A DNA stretch of 64,000 nucleotides from Lachnospiraceae bacterium (GTDB lineage Bacteria > Bacillota > Clostridia > Lachnospirales > Anaerotignaceae): positions 62,001 to 126,000 of the forward strand of contig CAJTKM010000005.1 in assembly GCA_910576545.1 (NCBI GenBank), given 5' to 3'. A program made the position numbers and the translations under genes. A model generated the notes under the pieces. That model saw nothing but the letters and a program-made list of their open reading frames with translations. It ran no database searches and was not told the origin of the DNA. Positions 50,374 through 59,118 of this stretch are shown here, one piece after another. Position 1 is the first letter of the stretch, and every line of letters starts with the position of its first letter.

Positions 50374-51339
50374 ATGAAGCGGTTCAGAAGGCTGCGCACA
50401 TCAGAGCCTATGCGTCGGCTGGTGCGCGAAACGAAGATAGCGGCGGAGGAGATGATTTATCCGATTTTTGTAATAGAAGGGGAGAATATCAAAAATCCCA
50501 TTGATTCCATGCCGGGGATTTACCAGTATTCACTGGACAGAATGGACGGGATTTTGAAGGAAACAGCGGAAAGTGGTGTTTCCGGCATACTGATTTTCGG
50601 GATACCCGCGCATAAGGACGAATATGGCTCACAGGCATATGCGCCGGACGGCATTACCCAGCGGGCGGTACGCCAAATCAAGCGGGATTATCCCAACCTG
50701 CTGGTAATTGCAGACGTATGCCTCTGCGAATATACTTCGCACGGGCATTGCGGGCTTGTGGAGGAAGGGAAGATACTGAATGACGAAACACTGCCGCTTC
50801 TGGCAAAAATGAGCGTTTCCCTTGCGGAAGCGGGCGCAGACATCATTGCACCTTCCGATATGATGGACGGGCGTGTTGCCGCAATCCGGCAGGCGTTGGA
50901 CGAAAACGGCTTCCCTGACGTGCCGATTATGGCGTACAGTGCGAAATTTGCTTCGGCGTATTATGGACCATTCCGGGAGGCTGCCCATTCCGCGCCCTGC
51001 TTTGGCGACAGGCGTTCCTACCAGATGGATTACCACAACATAAAAGAAGCCCTGCGGGAAATCGAAGACGATATTGCCGAAGGGGCGGATATCGTCATGG
51101 TAAAGCCTGCTCTGGCGTATCTGGATGTGGTGCAGGCGGCATCGGAACGCTTTGACCTGCCTCTGGCGGTTTATAACGTCAGCGGGGAGTATGCGATGGT
51201 GAAAGCGGCGGCACAAAATGGCTGGATTGACGAAAAGAAAATTGTAATGGAGAACCTGACTGCGATGAAGCGCGCGGGAGCAGGCATTTTGATTACGTAT
51301 CACGCATTGGATGCGGCGAAGTGGCTAAAGGAGCAATGA
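50374..51339 (+). CDS. hemB: Delta-aminolevulinic acid dehydratase (porphobilinogen synthase)
   Basis: A 321-residue enzyme that joins two 5-aminolevulinate molecules into porphobilinogen. The two Schiff-base lysines are Lys191 (YSAKFASAYYGPFR) and Lys244 (VMVKPALAYLD). Cys116, Cys118 and Cys126 (DVCLCEYTSHGHC) form the zinc site of the zinc-dependent class. It precedes hemL by four bases, in reverse of the biochemical order. The other genes for siroheme, heme or cobalamin synthesis are not in the window. Confidence 0.96.
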   Translation: MKRFRRLRTSEPMRRLVRETKIAAEEMIYPIFVIEGENIKNPIDSMPGIYQYSLDRMDGILKETAESGVSGILIFGIPAHKDEYGSQAYAPDGITQRAVRQIKRDYPNLLVIADVCLCEYTSHGHCGLVEEGKILNDETLPLLAKMSVSLAEAGADIIAPSDMMDGRVAAIRQALDENGFPDVPIMAYSAKFASAYYGPFREAAHSAPCFGDRRSYQMDYHNIKEALREIEDDIAEGADIVMVKPALAYLDVVQAASERFDLPLAVYNVSGEYAMVKAAAQNGWIDEKKIVMENLTAMKRAGAGILITYHALDAAKWLKEQ

Positions 51340-51343
51340 GGAT

Positions 51344-52609
51344 ATGGACTGGAAAAAATCAGAGCAATGCTTTCAAGCCGCTGGGAATATCCTTCCCGGT
51401 GGTGTAAACAGCCCTGTGCGGGCATTCCGCGCTGTGGGCAGGACGCCGTTTTTTGTGGAGCGGGGCAAGGGTTCCCGGCTCTGGGACGTGGACGGCAATG
51501 AATATATGGATTATGTCTGCTCGTGGGGACCCGGGATATTGGGACATGCGCGGGAAGAAGTTGTTGCGGCCGTGCAGAAGGCGGCGGCGAACGGACTAAC
51601 TTTCGGCGTGCCGACAGCGGCGGAAACGGAACTTGCGGAGCTGATTCGGGAGGCAATGCCGTCTATGGAGATGCTTCGCATGGTCAGCTCTGGTACGGAG
51701 GCTGTTATGAGTGCGGTGCGGGCTGCGCGCGGCTTTACGGGCAGAGAGAAAATTGTGAAATTTACTGGCTGTTATCATGGGCATTCGGACGGACTGCTTG
51801 TAAAAGCAGGGAGCGGGCTTTTGACGGGCGCGGTTCCGGACAGTGCAGGCGTGCCGAAAGGCTATGCGGAAAATACGCTTTTGGCACGCTATAACGACGC
51901 AGAAAGCGTGCGCGCACTGTTTGCGGTAAACTCCGGCAAGATTGCCTGCGTGGTGGTGGAGCCTGTGGCGGCGAACATGGGCGTTGTGCCGCCGGAAGAA
52001 GGCTTTTTGCAATTCCTGCGGGATATCACGGAAGAAAACGATGCACTGTTGATTTTTGACGAGGTGATAACAGGTTTTCGTGTTTCCTATGGCGGGGCGC
52101 AGAAATATTATGGCATTAAACCTGACCTGACTACGCTGGGGAAAATCGTGGGCGGCGGTATGCCTCTGGCGGTTTACGGCGGCAGGCGCGATGTTATGGA
52201 AACCATTGCTCCGTTGGGCGCCGTATATCAGGCGGGGACGCTTTCCGGCAACCCTATGGCGGTTGCGGCGGGGATTGCGACGCTGAAAATACTGCGGGAA
52301 ACGCCCTCTGTTTATGCGGAGCTGGAACAGAAAACCGCAAGGATTGAGCAGGCGATGCGCGAAAAGGGCTGGGCGGTCAACCGCGTTGGCTCCCTTCTGA
52401 GCGCTTTTTTCACCAAGGGAAAGCCTGTAACGGATTACGAAACCGCGCAGACGGCGGATACAAAGGCGTATGCCGCGTATTTCGGGCATATGCTGGAAAA
52501 CGGCATCTATGTCGCGCCTTCGCAGTTTGAGGCAATGTTTGTTTCTGCGGCGCACAGTGATGCGGATATTGAAAAAACCTGTGCCGCCATTCGTGCCTAT
52601 GGGGGCTGA
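51344..52609 (+). CDS. hemL: Glutamate-1-semialdehyde 2,1-aminomutase
   Basis: A 421-residue PLP enzyme of aminotransferase class III that makes 5-aminolevulinate in the C5 pathway. The PLP lysine is Lys267 in TTLGKIVGGGMPLAVYGG. ILPGGVNSPVRAF at the start and MVSSGTEAVMSAVRAARG are typical. It supplies the substrate of HemB, encoded just upstream. Its last codons overlap the next gene by 11 bases. Confidence 0.96.
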   Translation: MDWKKSEQCFQAAGNILPGGVNSPVRAFRAVGRTPFFVERGKGSRLWDVDGNEYMDYVCSWGPGILGHAREEVVAAVQKAAANGLTFGVPTAAETELAELIREAMPSMEMLRMVSSGTEAVMSAVRAARGFTGREKIVKFTGCYHGHSDGLLVKAGSGLLTGAVPDSAGVPKGYAENTLLARYNDAESVRALFAVNSGKIACVVVEPVAANMGVVPPEEGFLQFLRDITEENDALLIFDEVITGFRVSYGGAQKYYGIKPDLTTLGKIVGGGMPLAVYGGRRDVMETIAPLGAVYQAGTLSGNPMAVAAGIATLKILRETPSVYAELEQKTARIEQAMREKGWAVNRVGSLLSAFFTKGKPVTDYETAQTADTKAYAAYFGHMLENGIYVAPSQFEAMFVSAAHSDADIEKTCAAIRAYGG

Positions 52610-53159
52610 GGAGAAAAAGCCGAAGGTCCGGGAGCGGGTCGTGCAGGAATTTGCGCCCGTCTGCGATGCGCATTCCAAAGTGCTGATTTTGGGAACAGCC
52701 CCTTCGCGGAAATCCAGAGAGGCGGGTTTTTATTACGGGCATCCGCAGAACCGTTTCTGGAAAATGCTGGCGGCGGTGACAGGGGAGGAAGTGCCGCAGA
52801 CAACGGAGGAAAAAAAGGCACTCCTGCTGTGCAATGGAATCGCCCTGCATGACGTGATACACAGCTGTGATATTATCGGGAGCAGTGACAGCTCCATACG
52901 GAACGTGGAACCGGCGGACTTGGGGCGGATACTTTCGGTGACGGGAGAGATCCCTGTTTTCTGCAACGGAGGAACGGCTTACCGGCTTTACAGAAAATAT
53001 CAGGAGAAGAAAACAAAAATCCCTGCGCGGCAGCTGCCTTCCACCAGCCCTGCGAATGCCGCCTGGCGGCTGGAACGGCTGGTTGAGGAATGGGGGGCGG
53101 CGCTCCTGCCATATCTCAGGGCAGGAACGGTTGATTTGGAAAACGATGGGAGGGAATGA
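52599..53159 (+). CDS. Uracil-DNA glycosylase superfamily (hypoxanthine-DNA glycosylase type)
   Basis: A 186-residue protein. VLILGTAPSRKSREAGFYYGHPQNRFWKML is the conserved start of the family 6 (HDG) branch, which removes deaminated adenine (hypoxanthine) from DNA, and LPSTSPANA is its C-terminal motif. The ATG at 52599 overlaps hemL and lacks a strong ribosome binding site; a GTG at 52646 after GGGAG would give a length closer to the family core. It appears to be co-transcribed with hemB-hemL. Confidence 0.87.
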   Translation: MGAEEKKPKVRERVVQEFAPVCDAHSKVLILGTAPSRKSREAGFYYGHPQNRFWKMLAAVTGEEVPQTTEEKKALLLCNGIALHDVIHSCDIIGSSDSSIRNVEPADLGRILSVTGEIPVFCNGGTAYRLYRKYQEKKTKIPARQLPSTSPANAAWRLERLVEEWGAALLPYLRAGTVDLENDGRE

Positions 53160-53160
53160 C

Positions 53161-53664
53161 ATGATAATACGAGAAGCATCGGAGCGGGATTTACAGAATA
53201 TTGGACGGCTCTGCATGGAAAATTGGAAAAAGACATATGCCGGATTGCTGGATGAAAGCTATCTGAACGGGCTGACGCCGGAGGACTGCGCGAAGGAAAG
53301 CAGGGAATGTCTGGAGGACGAAAAAGCGCGGCTCTATGTGGCTTACGAGGGGGACACGTTTCTGGGCTTCGGCGCGGGATTGGAAGATAAGGAGTTGAAA
53401 AGATGCTTTTATCTCGCCTCTCTGCATGTTTCCGAGGCGGCGCGGGGAAAAGGCGTCGGGACGGCACTGCTTCGGGAAATCGGGCGGCATGCCCGCCATG
53501 GCTATGGGCGCATGAGCGTCTGCATTGTACAGGGTAACGATGGCGCGAAACGGCTCTATGAAAGGCTGGGTGCGGCACATTATAAATATTTCGAGGATGA
53601 TTTTCATGGCACAAAATCCCAGTCAGAAAAACTGGTCTGGGAGGATCTGGAAAGATTTGCGTAA
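53161..53664 (+). CDS. GNAT-family N-acetyltransferase
   Basis: A 167-residue acetyltransferase. IREASERDLQNIGRLCMENWKKTYAGLLDESYL is a common N-terminal pattern in this superfamily, and the acetyl-CoA loop is ARGKGVGTALLREIG. It starts one base after the glycosylase stop with GGGAGGGA upstream and ends at a bidirectional terminator. The substrate is unknown. Confidence 0.9.
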   Translation: MIIREASERDLQNIGRLCMENWKKTYAGLLDESYLNGLTPEDCAKESRECLEDEKARLYVAYEGDTFLGFGAGLEDKELKRCFYLASLHVSEAARGKGVGTALLREIGRHARHGYGRMSVCIVQGNDGAKRLYERLGAAHYKYFEDDFHGTKSQSEKLVWEDLERFA

Positions 53665-53708
53665 AAACAAATGGGCGGCTATCCTTTTCAGGGACAGCCG
53701 TCTGTTTT
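53664..53708. terminator. Bidirectional terminator
   Basis: AAAACA...GGCGGCTATCC pairs with GGGACAGCCGTCTGTTTT. It separates the hem unit from the convergent DUF3788 gene. Confidence 0.75.
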
Positions 53709-53715
53709 GAAGGGA

Positions 53716-54135
53716 CTACTTTGCGGCACGAAGGGCGGCAAGCCGGAGCGCATCGCGGTAAAGCCCGCCTTTGTCCTGCAAATCGAGCATCAGCCATTTT
53801 TGCCCGTTTCCTTCTTTCGTCTGGCGGTAGATTTCTCCCAGTTCCTTGCTGCATTCCGACAGCATGGCTTCAAAAGGCTCCTTTTCTTTCTTGCCAACAA
53901 CAAGCATCGCTGTAAAATAGGTTTCCCTTGGGTAGATGGTGCAGAGCGTTTTACCGGATTTTTTGAATTTGATATTCCAGCCCCGCTCCCAGCTGCACGA
54001 GCTGAATTCTATTTTTTCCCTGCATTGGAAAGTTTCCCTGAGTTCCAAACAAAATTCATGGAACAGGGGATTGCGAATGTATTCCCCAATTTCTTCCAAT
54101 ATGGGAGGGTGGTTTTTATCCTGTAAATCAATCAT
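53716..54135 (-). CDS. DUF3788 family protein
   Basis: A 139-residue soluble protein. WNIKFKKSGKTLCTIYPRETYFTAMLVVGKKE and the late GQKWLMLDLQD match DUF3788, a small family common in Clostridia and Bacteroidota with a heme-degrading-monooxygenase-like fold suggested but no proven function. The ATG at 54135 overlaps the stop of the preceding GNAT gene (ATGA) and has GGAGGAC upstream. The two are translationally coupled. Confidence 0.85.
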   Translation of the reverse strand: MIDLQDKNHPPILEEIGEYIRNPLFHEFCLELRETFQCREKIEFSSCSWERGWNIKFKKSGKTLCTIYPRETYFTAMLVVGKKEKEPFEAMLSECSKELGEIYRQTKEGNGQKWLMLDLQDKGGLYRDALRLAALRAAK

Positions 54136-54572
54136 CTGTTGTCCTCCATTTCCCAATGCATACGGTATTCTTTTTCACCGGTGTTCCCGTCAATGGATTC
54201 CTGACGGATTCGAAAGCCTTCCCGCTGGTAAAATCGGACGGCATGCGCATTTTTCCGGTATACGTTCAAACTGAGATGGTTTTTCTTCCCCTTCGCGTAA
54301 TCCAGCAGGCGCTTTCCGATTCCGCAGGATTGTGCCGTGTGCCAGACAAAAATTCCGGCGATATATGTGCCGTCCAAACCAATAAAGCCCTGTATTTCCT
54401 TTGGGTTTTCTTCTTCGTATACATAGATTTCTGCCTGCAAAAGCATTTCCCGCACTGGTTCAAAGTTTTCCTGCCAGTATTCTGCGGGGATAAAGCTGTG
54501 TGCCCGAATATTGGTATCCAGCCAGATTTCCGCGGTTCTGCCAACATCGGATTTTTCCAGTGCCCTAATCAT
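54132..54572 (-). CDS. GNAT-family N-acetyltransferase
   Basis: A 146-residue acetyltransferase. MIRALEKSDVGRTAEIWLDTNIRAHSFI is typical of the YjaB/PhnO-like branch, and the acetyl-CoA site is AQSCGIGKRLLDYAKGK. The ATG at 54572 follows AGGAGGATACT. It overlaps the DUF3788 gene by four bases. The substrate is unknown. Confidence 0.88.
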   Translation of the reverse strand: MIRALEKSDVGRTAEIWLDTNIRAHSFIPAEYWQENFEPVREMLLQAEIYVYEEENPKEIQGFIGLDGTYIAGIFVWHTAQSCGIGKRLLDYAKGKKNHLSLNVYRKNAHAVRFYQREGFRIRQESIDGNTGEKEYRMHWEMEDNR

Positions 54573-54647
54573 AGTATCCTCCTGTGCTTTTCGGATTTGT
54601 GCTGCCCTGTGGCATTTGATAAAGTGATTTTTCAAAATAGGGAATTT

Positions 54648-55175
54648 TTAATCCTCAAATTCAAAATCATCGTCGTTTACAAGCCCCCGAATAAATTCCT
54701 CGAAATTATCGGCTAAAGGGGTGATTTCGTAATCACATTCCTGGTCGATATGTACTACTTTAGGTTCCCCCTGTGGACCGCATTCCCGATAATCTAAAAA
54801 AATCATATCATGTCCAGCGCTGGGACAGTCACAGATGGCTACTCCGATAGCGGGATATTCCCATTCGTTAATCATAAACTGGCTTCCAAACTTCCCACAT
54901 AAAGAATATTTTTTTTCCCGCCCAATACCGAAAATTCCTGAGATAGCTACATGGTCATCTGCCCAGCTGGTAGAACAATCCGTAGGAAAACAGGTATTGA
55001 AAGGTATACCGCCATTATGCTGCTTCATCAGCCAAATATAGGAGGCTGGCAGTTTATACCCTAATTCCTGCTCTATGCTGGCAATCAGTTCATCAGAAGG
55101 CGGCTTATTGACATATTCTCTCAGCGCATACGCGTCATCTTCCCAAAAGTTCGTAAAATCAAAGTTATCAAACAT
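54648..55175 (-). CDS. SMI1/KNR4 (SUKH) family protein
   Basis: A 175-residue acidic protein. SDELIASIEQELGYKLPASYIWLMKQHNGGIP is the standard SUKH start, and GIGREKKYSLC, YPAIGVAICDCPSAGHDMIFLDYRECG follow the family pattern. Bacterial SUKH proteins are mostly immunity proteins that neutralise nuclease or deaminase toxins of contact-dependent systems. No toxin gene is visible nearby, so this may be an orphan immunity gene. CAGGAGGAATAAAA precedes the ATG. Confidence 0.9.
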   Translation of the reverse strand: MFDNFDFTNFWEDDAYALREYVNKPPSDELIASIEQELGYKLPASYIWLMKQHNGGIPFNTCFPTDCSTSWADDHVAISGIFGIGREKKYSLCGKFGSQFMINEWEYPAIGVAICDCPSAGHDMIFLDYRECGPQGEPKVVHIDQECDYEITPLADNFEEFIRGLVNDDDFEFED

Positions 55176-55382
55176 TTTTATTCCTCCTGTTCCAATTGAC
55201 AGATACTCTTTGCAAACAATACTTGTGTTAGACTGTCCAAATCGCTGTTGGTTTCCTCAAATCCTGATTTGTTAAATTGATTATAATACACAAAGATTAC
55301 CATATCAACCTGATTTTGCAGAAGCCGCAGAAGCCATACCGCGGCAGCATTTTTCCCAAATGGGATAATTTTATATTTTCTG

Positions 55383-55411
55383 TTGACAGGAGCGGGATTC
55401 TCTGCTACGAT
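55383..55411 (+). promoter_or_regulatory. Promoter of metK
   Basis: TTGACA (55383-55388), 17 bases, TACGAT (55406-55411), ending 22 bases before the riboswitch. Confidence 0.8.
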
Positions 55412-55433
55412 ATAGGCGCAAGTAAATAAAGAA

Positions 55434-55540
55434 CTTATCAAGAGTGGTTGAGGGACAGGGCCCTGTGAAACCCGGCAACCGGCGGAAACGCATCGGTGCC
55501 AATTCCCCCGCTTTGCGCACAGCAGGGCGGAAGATGAGAT
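55434..55540 (+). promoter_or_regulatory. SAM-I (S-box) riboswitch
   Basis: The conserved elements are in order: CTTATCAAGAGTGG, TTGAGGGA, GAAACCCGGCAACC (P2 and kink-turn), GGTGCCAATTCC and the closing GATGAGAT that pairs with the 5' CTTATC. When S-adenosylmethionine binds, the terminator at 55547-55569 forms and metK is switched off. Confidence 0.96.
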
Positions 55541-55546
55541 GTTTGC

Positions 55547-55569
55547 AAAAAGCCCTGAAGGCTTTTTTT
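55547..55569 (+). terminator. Riboswitch expression-platform terminator
   Basis: AAAAAGCC-CTGAA-GGCTTTTTTT, seven bases after the SAM-I aptamer and 80 bases before metK. Confidence 0.92.
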
Positions 55570-55649
55570 CTTTTGCTTTCGGGCGGAATCTCTCCCTGTG
55601 CTTTATTTACGGTTAATAGAATACATAGATTTTCAGGAGGAGAACGAGT

Positions 55650-56828
55650 ATGAGCAGAAGACTTTTTACATCAGAATCGGTTACAGAAGGGCATCCCGAT
55701 AAGATTTGTGACCAAATTTCCGACGGTGTTTTGGATGCGCTTCTGGCAAAAGACCCGCAGGCACGTGTGGCGTGTGAAACGGCTACAACAACGGGCATTA
55801 TCTTTGTAATGGGCGAAATCAGCACAAGCGCGTATGTGGATGTGGAGAGCATTGTGCGTGAAACATTGAACGAAATCGGCTATAACCGTGCGAAATACGG
55901 CTTTGACAGCGAAACCTGCGCCGTTATCACCTCTATTCATGGGCAGTCGCCTGATATCGCACTTGGCGTTGATAAGGCTCTGGAGCATAAAAAAGGTGAA
56001 GACGACAGCGAATTTGACACAGGCGCGGGTGACCAGGGGATGATGTTCGGTTTTGCCTGCGATGAAACGGAGGAGCTGATGCCTCTGCCGATTTCTCTGG
56101 CGCATAAAATGACAAGACGGCTGACAGAGGTGCGCAAAAATGGCACGTTGAAGTATCTGCGTCCCGACGGCAAATCTCAGGTAACTGTAGAATATGTGGA
56201 CGACAAGCCTGTGCGCGTGGATACGGTAGTGCTTTCTGCACAGCATGACCCCGAAGCAACGCATGAGCAGATTGAAAAGGATATCATAGAGCAGGTTGTG
56301 AAAAAGGTCATTCCCGCAAATCTGCTGGACGAAAATACAAAATATTATATCAATCCGACAGGGCGTTTTGTGATCGGGGGACCGATGGGTGACAGCGGTC
56401 TGACAGGGCGGAAAATCATCGTAGACACCTACGGCGGCTATGCGGCGCATGGCGGCGGTGCGTTCAGCGGCAAAGACCCTACAAAGGTAGACCGTTCCGC
56501 CTGCTATGCGGCAAGGCATGTTGCAAAGAACATCGTTGCCAGCGGCATCGCGAAGAAATGTGAAGTACAGCTGGCATATGCCATCGGCGTGGCAAAGCCG
56601 GTATCTATACTGGTGAATACCTATGGTACGGGCAGGATTTCCGATGAGGAAATCACAAAGCTCGTACACGAGAATTTTGACCTGCGCCCCGCGGCGATTA
56701 TCAAGAACTTTGATCTGCGCAGGCCCATCTATAAGCAGGTAGCGGCTTACGGACATTTCGGCAGGACGGATATAGACCTGCCCTGGGAAAAGACGGATAA
56801 GGCGGACATATTCAGGGAAAAACTGTAA
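55650..56828 (+). CDS. metK: S-adenosylmethionine synthetase
   Basis: A 392-residue enzyme that makes SAM from methionine and [45 protein letters not shown] and [22 protein letters not shown] are the family signatures. The ATG follows TCAGGAGGAGAACGAGT. It is controlled by the SAM-I riboswitch upstream, so its own product shuts it down. A stem AACGGC/GCCGTT follows at 56875-56907. Confidence 0.97.
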   Translation: MSRRLFTSESVTEGHPDKICDQISDGVLDALLAKDPQARVACETATTTGIIFVMGEISTSAYVDVESIVRETLNEIGYNRAKYGFDSETCAVITSIHGQSPDIALGVDKALEHKKGEDDSEFDTGAGDQGMMFGFACDETEELMPLPISLAHKMTRRLTEVRKNGTLKYLRPDGKSQVTVEYVDDKPVRVDTVVLSAQHDPEATHEQIEKDIIEQVVKKVIPANLLDENTKYYINPTGRFVIGGPMGDSGLTGRKIIVDTYGGYAAHGGGAFSGKDPTKVDRSACYAARHVAKNIVASGIAKKCEVQLAYAIGVAKPVSILVNTYGTGRISDEEITKLVHENFDLRPAAIIKNFDLRRPIYKQVAAYGHFGRTDIDLPWEKTDKADIFREKL

Positions 56829-56874
56829 AGGATTGGCGCTGGGCTATTGAGGTTTTGCCTTGGATTGGAAAGGA

Positions 56875-56907
56875 AACGGCTCCGGAAAGAAGATTTCCGG
56901 GGCCGTT
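56875..56907 (+). terminator. Stem-loop after metK
   Basis: AACGGCTCCGG and CCGGGGCCGTT pair around an 11-base loop; the following bases are only moderately T-rich. Confidence 0.65.
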
Positions 56908-56929
56908 ATGTTGTTCCTTCTGGTTTTTA

Positions 56930-57295
56930 TCATGAATTCGGGTTATCATGCCGCGTCACACCACCAAGAGAGGTGTTTTTCAAAGGGATATCTGTAAAAA
57001 TAATGACAATTTCATCCTTATTTGCTCCCGTTATGGCTGCAAGTTTGTCTGTTATGGCTGTCATGATTTTTTGTTTTGCCTCCGGCGTGTGGTCAGGCAT
57101 AGCTGTCCAATCAATCAATACGACAGGCGCGTTTTTCTTTCTTACATTTTCCGGCTCCCATTCTTTAATATAGACATAAATGTTTTTTGCCAGCGTACTT
57201 GTGTTGGCGCAAATCTGCTCCGCAATGAAATCCATGAGTTCCTGCTTTATCAGGGGTTCCTGTTTTCCGACGAATTCTACTTTTACGATTAGCAT
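56930..57295 (-). CDS. Tautomerase-like protein (4-oxalocrotonate tautomerase family)
   Basis: A 121-residue protein that looks like two related half-units: a first (IVKVEFVGKQEPLIKQELMDFIAEQI...NIYVYIKEWEPENV) and a second (VVLIDWTAMPDHTPEAKQKIMTAITDKLAAIT...DEIVIIFTDIPLKN). Each has the beta-alpha-beta pattern of 4-oxalocrotonate tautomerase. The catalytic N-terminal proline is missing, since the protein starts MLIVKV, so classical tautomerase activity is doubtful. The ATG at 57295 has GAAGAAG nine bases upstream; a TTG at 57304 is an alternative. Confidence 0.72.
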   Translation of the reverse strand: MLIVKVEFVGKQEPLIKQELMDFIAEQICANTSTLAKNIYVYIKEWEPENVRKKNAPVVLIDWTAMPDHTPEAKQKIMTAITDKLAAITGANKDEIVIIFTDIPLKNTSLGGVTRHDNPNS

Positions 57296-57505
57296 AATTT
57301 CCAACTTCTTCTTTTGTATTTTCCCAATCGATTTGGGATTACATGGATTTTAGCACTGTGGATTGTATTTTTCAATGTACATAGTGTGAAAAATTGCAAA
57401 GAATTAAGACGTTTTTTGTGCAGCAATATACAGGCAAGAAAAATTACCAGAGATTTCTTTATGAAACACATATGCTTTATGCATTATGGCATGTTTTTTG
57501 ATATA

Positions 57506-57537
57506 AAAAGGCAGAACACGAATTTGTTCTGCCTTTT
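57506..57537. terminator. Terminator of spo0A
   Basis: AAAAGGCAGAACA and TGTTCTGCCTTTT form a 13-bp stem. It lies 37 bases after the spo0A stop on the minus strand and could also act rightward. Confidence 0.88.
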
Positions 57538-57573
57538 CCATCAATAATCGGGAAACCCTTCCTGCAATGCAGA

Positions 57574-58368
57574 TTATCCTGCCTTCTGTTCCAGGCGCAG
57601 TCTGTCGGCAATCAGCGCGATAAATTCAGAGTTGGTTGGCTTGCCCTTGTGGTTATTGACGGTATAGCCAAAAAGCGCGTCGATGGCGTCCACCTTCCCG
57701 CGGTTCCATGCCACTTCGATAGCATGACGGATAGCGCGTTCCACTCTGGAAGGAGTTGTATTGCATTTTTTTGCGATGGAGGGATAGAGCTCTTTTGTAA
57801 TATAATTCAGGACGTCCATGTCGTTTACGCTCATAATGATGGCTTCGCGCATGTAGTGGTAGCCGCGGATATGCGCGGGGACACCGATTTCATGCAGGAT
57901 ATTCGTGACCTTTGTTTCCAGGTCATATGACGTGGAAAGGCTCTGTGCCGCAGGAAAATTCGTCCCTGTTTTCAGCATGGGACGCTGTGCCTGCATCAGC
58001 TGGCGGATACGCTGTGTGAGCGCGTCCATATCGAAAGGCTTGACCATGTAATAAGACGCACCCAGATCCAGAGCCTTCTGCACGACCTTATCTTGGCTCA
58101 GTGCGGAAAGTATGATCGTGATGGGGCGGTATTCCTCATCGTTTTTTTGCAGGCGTTCCAGCACGCCAAGCCCGTCCAGCCGTGGCATGATGCCGTCGAT
58201 GATGGCAACGTCCGGACGGGTATCGCGTATTTTGTTCATCGCGTCAATGCCGTCCACAGCAACAGAAATGACTGACATGTCTTCCTGCTGGTTGAGGTGT
58301 CCGGCTACAACATCGCAAAAATCCTTATTATCATCTGCTAACAGCACTTTTATTTTATTTTGGCTCAA
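57574..58368 (-). CDS. spo0A: Sporulation master regulator Spo0A
   Basis: A 264-residue response regulator. The receiver has LLADDNKDF, the phosphorylated Asp58 in [12 protein letters not shown] and the Lys in YMVKPFDM. The effector domain [24 protein letters not shown] ... [21 protein letters not shown] is nearly invariant in endospore formers and recognises TGTCGAA boxes. The start is a TTG at 58368 after GGAGGGA; a reading frame open to 58986 would add over 200 unrelated residues. A sigma-A promoter lies upstream. spoIVB, its usual neighbour in many Clostridia, is not adjacent here. Confidence 0.97.
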   Translation of the reverse strand: MSQNKIKVLLADDNKDFCDVVAGHLNQQEDMSVISVAVDGIDAMNKIRDTRPDVAIIDGIMPRLDGLGVLERLQKNDEEYRPITIILSALSQDKVVQKALDLGASYYMVKPFDMDALTQRIRQLMQAQRPMLKTGTNFPAAQSLSTSYDLETKVTNILHEIGVPAHIRGYHYMREAIIMSVNDMDVLNYITKELYPSIAKKCNTTPSRVERAIRHAIEVAWNRGKVDAIDALFGYTVNNHKGKPTNSEFIALIADRLRLEQKAG

Positions 58369-58441
58369 AATGAATCCCTCCGATTGTAATTTGATTGTAG
58401 TTTTGTGAATGATTATGCAGATATTCCTTGCTTTTAGGTTG

Positions 58442-58470
58442 ATTATAGTACAGAAACAGAGGGGTGACAA
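58442..58470 (-). promoter_or_regulatory. Promoter of spo0A
   Basis: On the minus strand TTGTCA (58470-58465), 17 bases, TATAAT (58447-58442). A TGTCGAA core (58578-58584, plus strand) about 110 bases further upstream may be a Spo0A box for autoregulation. Confidence 0.7.
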
Positions 58471-58774
58471 GAGCCATTCGCCAGACAAATTGTGTGTAGA
58501 AATGCAGTGAATTTGCATAAACTCCCATTCTTTGCTTTGGGGAATATTGCCAGTGTCGGAGGGTGTCAAAGGGTGGCTGTCGAAACCGCAAAGCAGAGGG
58601 AAAAACGGCGGAAAAGAAAGACGGAAAACGCCCGGAAACGAAGCCGCTTGCCACCGAAAGAGGGCGAATCTGTGTACAGGATAGTATTTTATACTGCATG
58701 ATGTGGGAAAAAGCGTTATGATTCGCCAAAATATACAAGATGTGCCACATTTGGCAAGAGGGGAGAACGACAGA

Positions 58775-58796
58775 AAAAGCCGCCCGTCAGGGCGGC
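58775..58796 (-). terminator. Intrinsic terminator reading leftward
   Basis: On the minus strand GCCGCCC-TGAC-GGGCGGC is followed by TTTTT. It is about 320 bases past the radical SAM stop, leaving a long structured 3' region or a separate transcript between. Confidence 0.8.
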
Positions 58797-58806
58797 ACAG
58801 CGTGTC

Positions 58807-58841
58807 AAAAAAGGCGCAGGCTACGCCTTCAAGCCTTTTTT
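58807..58841. terminator. Bidirectional terminator-like stem
   Basis: AAAAAAGGC and GCCTTTTTT enclose a smaller stem GGCG/CGCC. It stands directly before (leftward) the terminator at 58775-58796, making a tandem pair. Confidence 0.7.
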
Positions 58842-59118
58842 GAGGAACTGCCGGTATAAAGGGGCTCGTTCCGTCGCCTTTCTGAAAAACCAGAGAAAGC
58901 CTTGAAACTCGCCCTTTTCCTCGAGCGGGCAAAGCCCGCTCTACGGATTCCACTTGGGAAACACTTCGTTTCCCGAACCCTTCCACGACACAAAATAGGT
59001 TTTTTGACAGTCTGAACTGCCCGTCAGGGAGGCAGATGAGTGAAAGAAAAATATTTCTGCGTGTGGAAAACTGGACACTGAAAATAGTGCAGTTTCTGCC
59101 GCATTTGGCAGAAAAGAA

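Larger units (their letters stand above)
58471..59118. other. Structured noncoding spacer between spo0A and the radical SAM gene
   Basis: No gene can be supported in this 650-base stretch. It contains a row of stem-loops: GCCGCCC/GGGCGGC with T5 on the minus strand (58775-58796), AAAAAAGGC/GCCTTTTTT (58807-58841), GAGCGGGC/GCCCGCTC (58923-58941) and GGGAAAC/GTTTCCC (58956-58974). CCCGTCAGGG occurs in the first stem, and GCCCGTCAGGGAGGC near 59020 echoes it. Confidence 0.65.

Noticed and set aside
55178-55441. 87-codon minus-strand frame before the SUKH gene
   Set aside because: Its 5' part runs back through the metK promoter and into the edge of the riboswitch, with no ribosome binding site. 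The last 40 codons could be a gene remnant, but there is no family match.
58369-58986. N-terminal extension of Spo0A by about 200 residues
   Set aside because: The extension matches no domain, has no ribosome binding site and covers the spo0A promoter. A TTG with GGAGGGA gives the exact family length.
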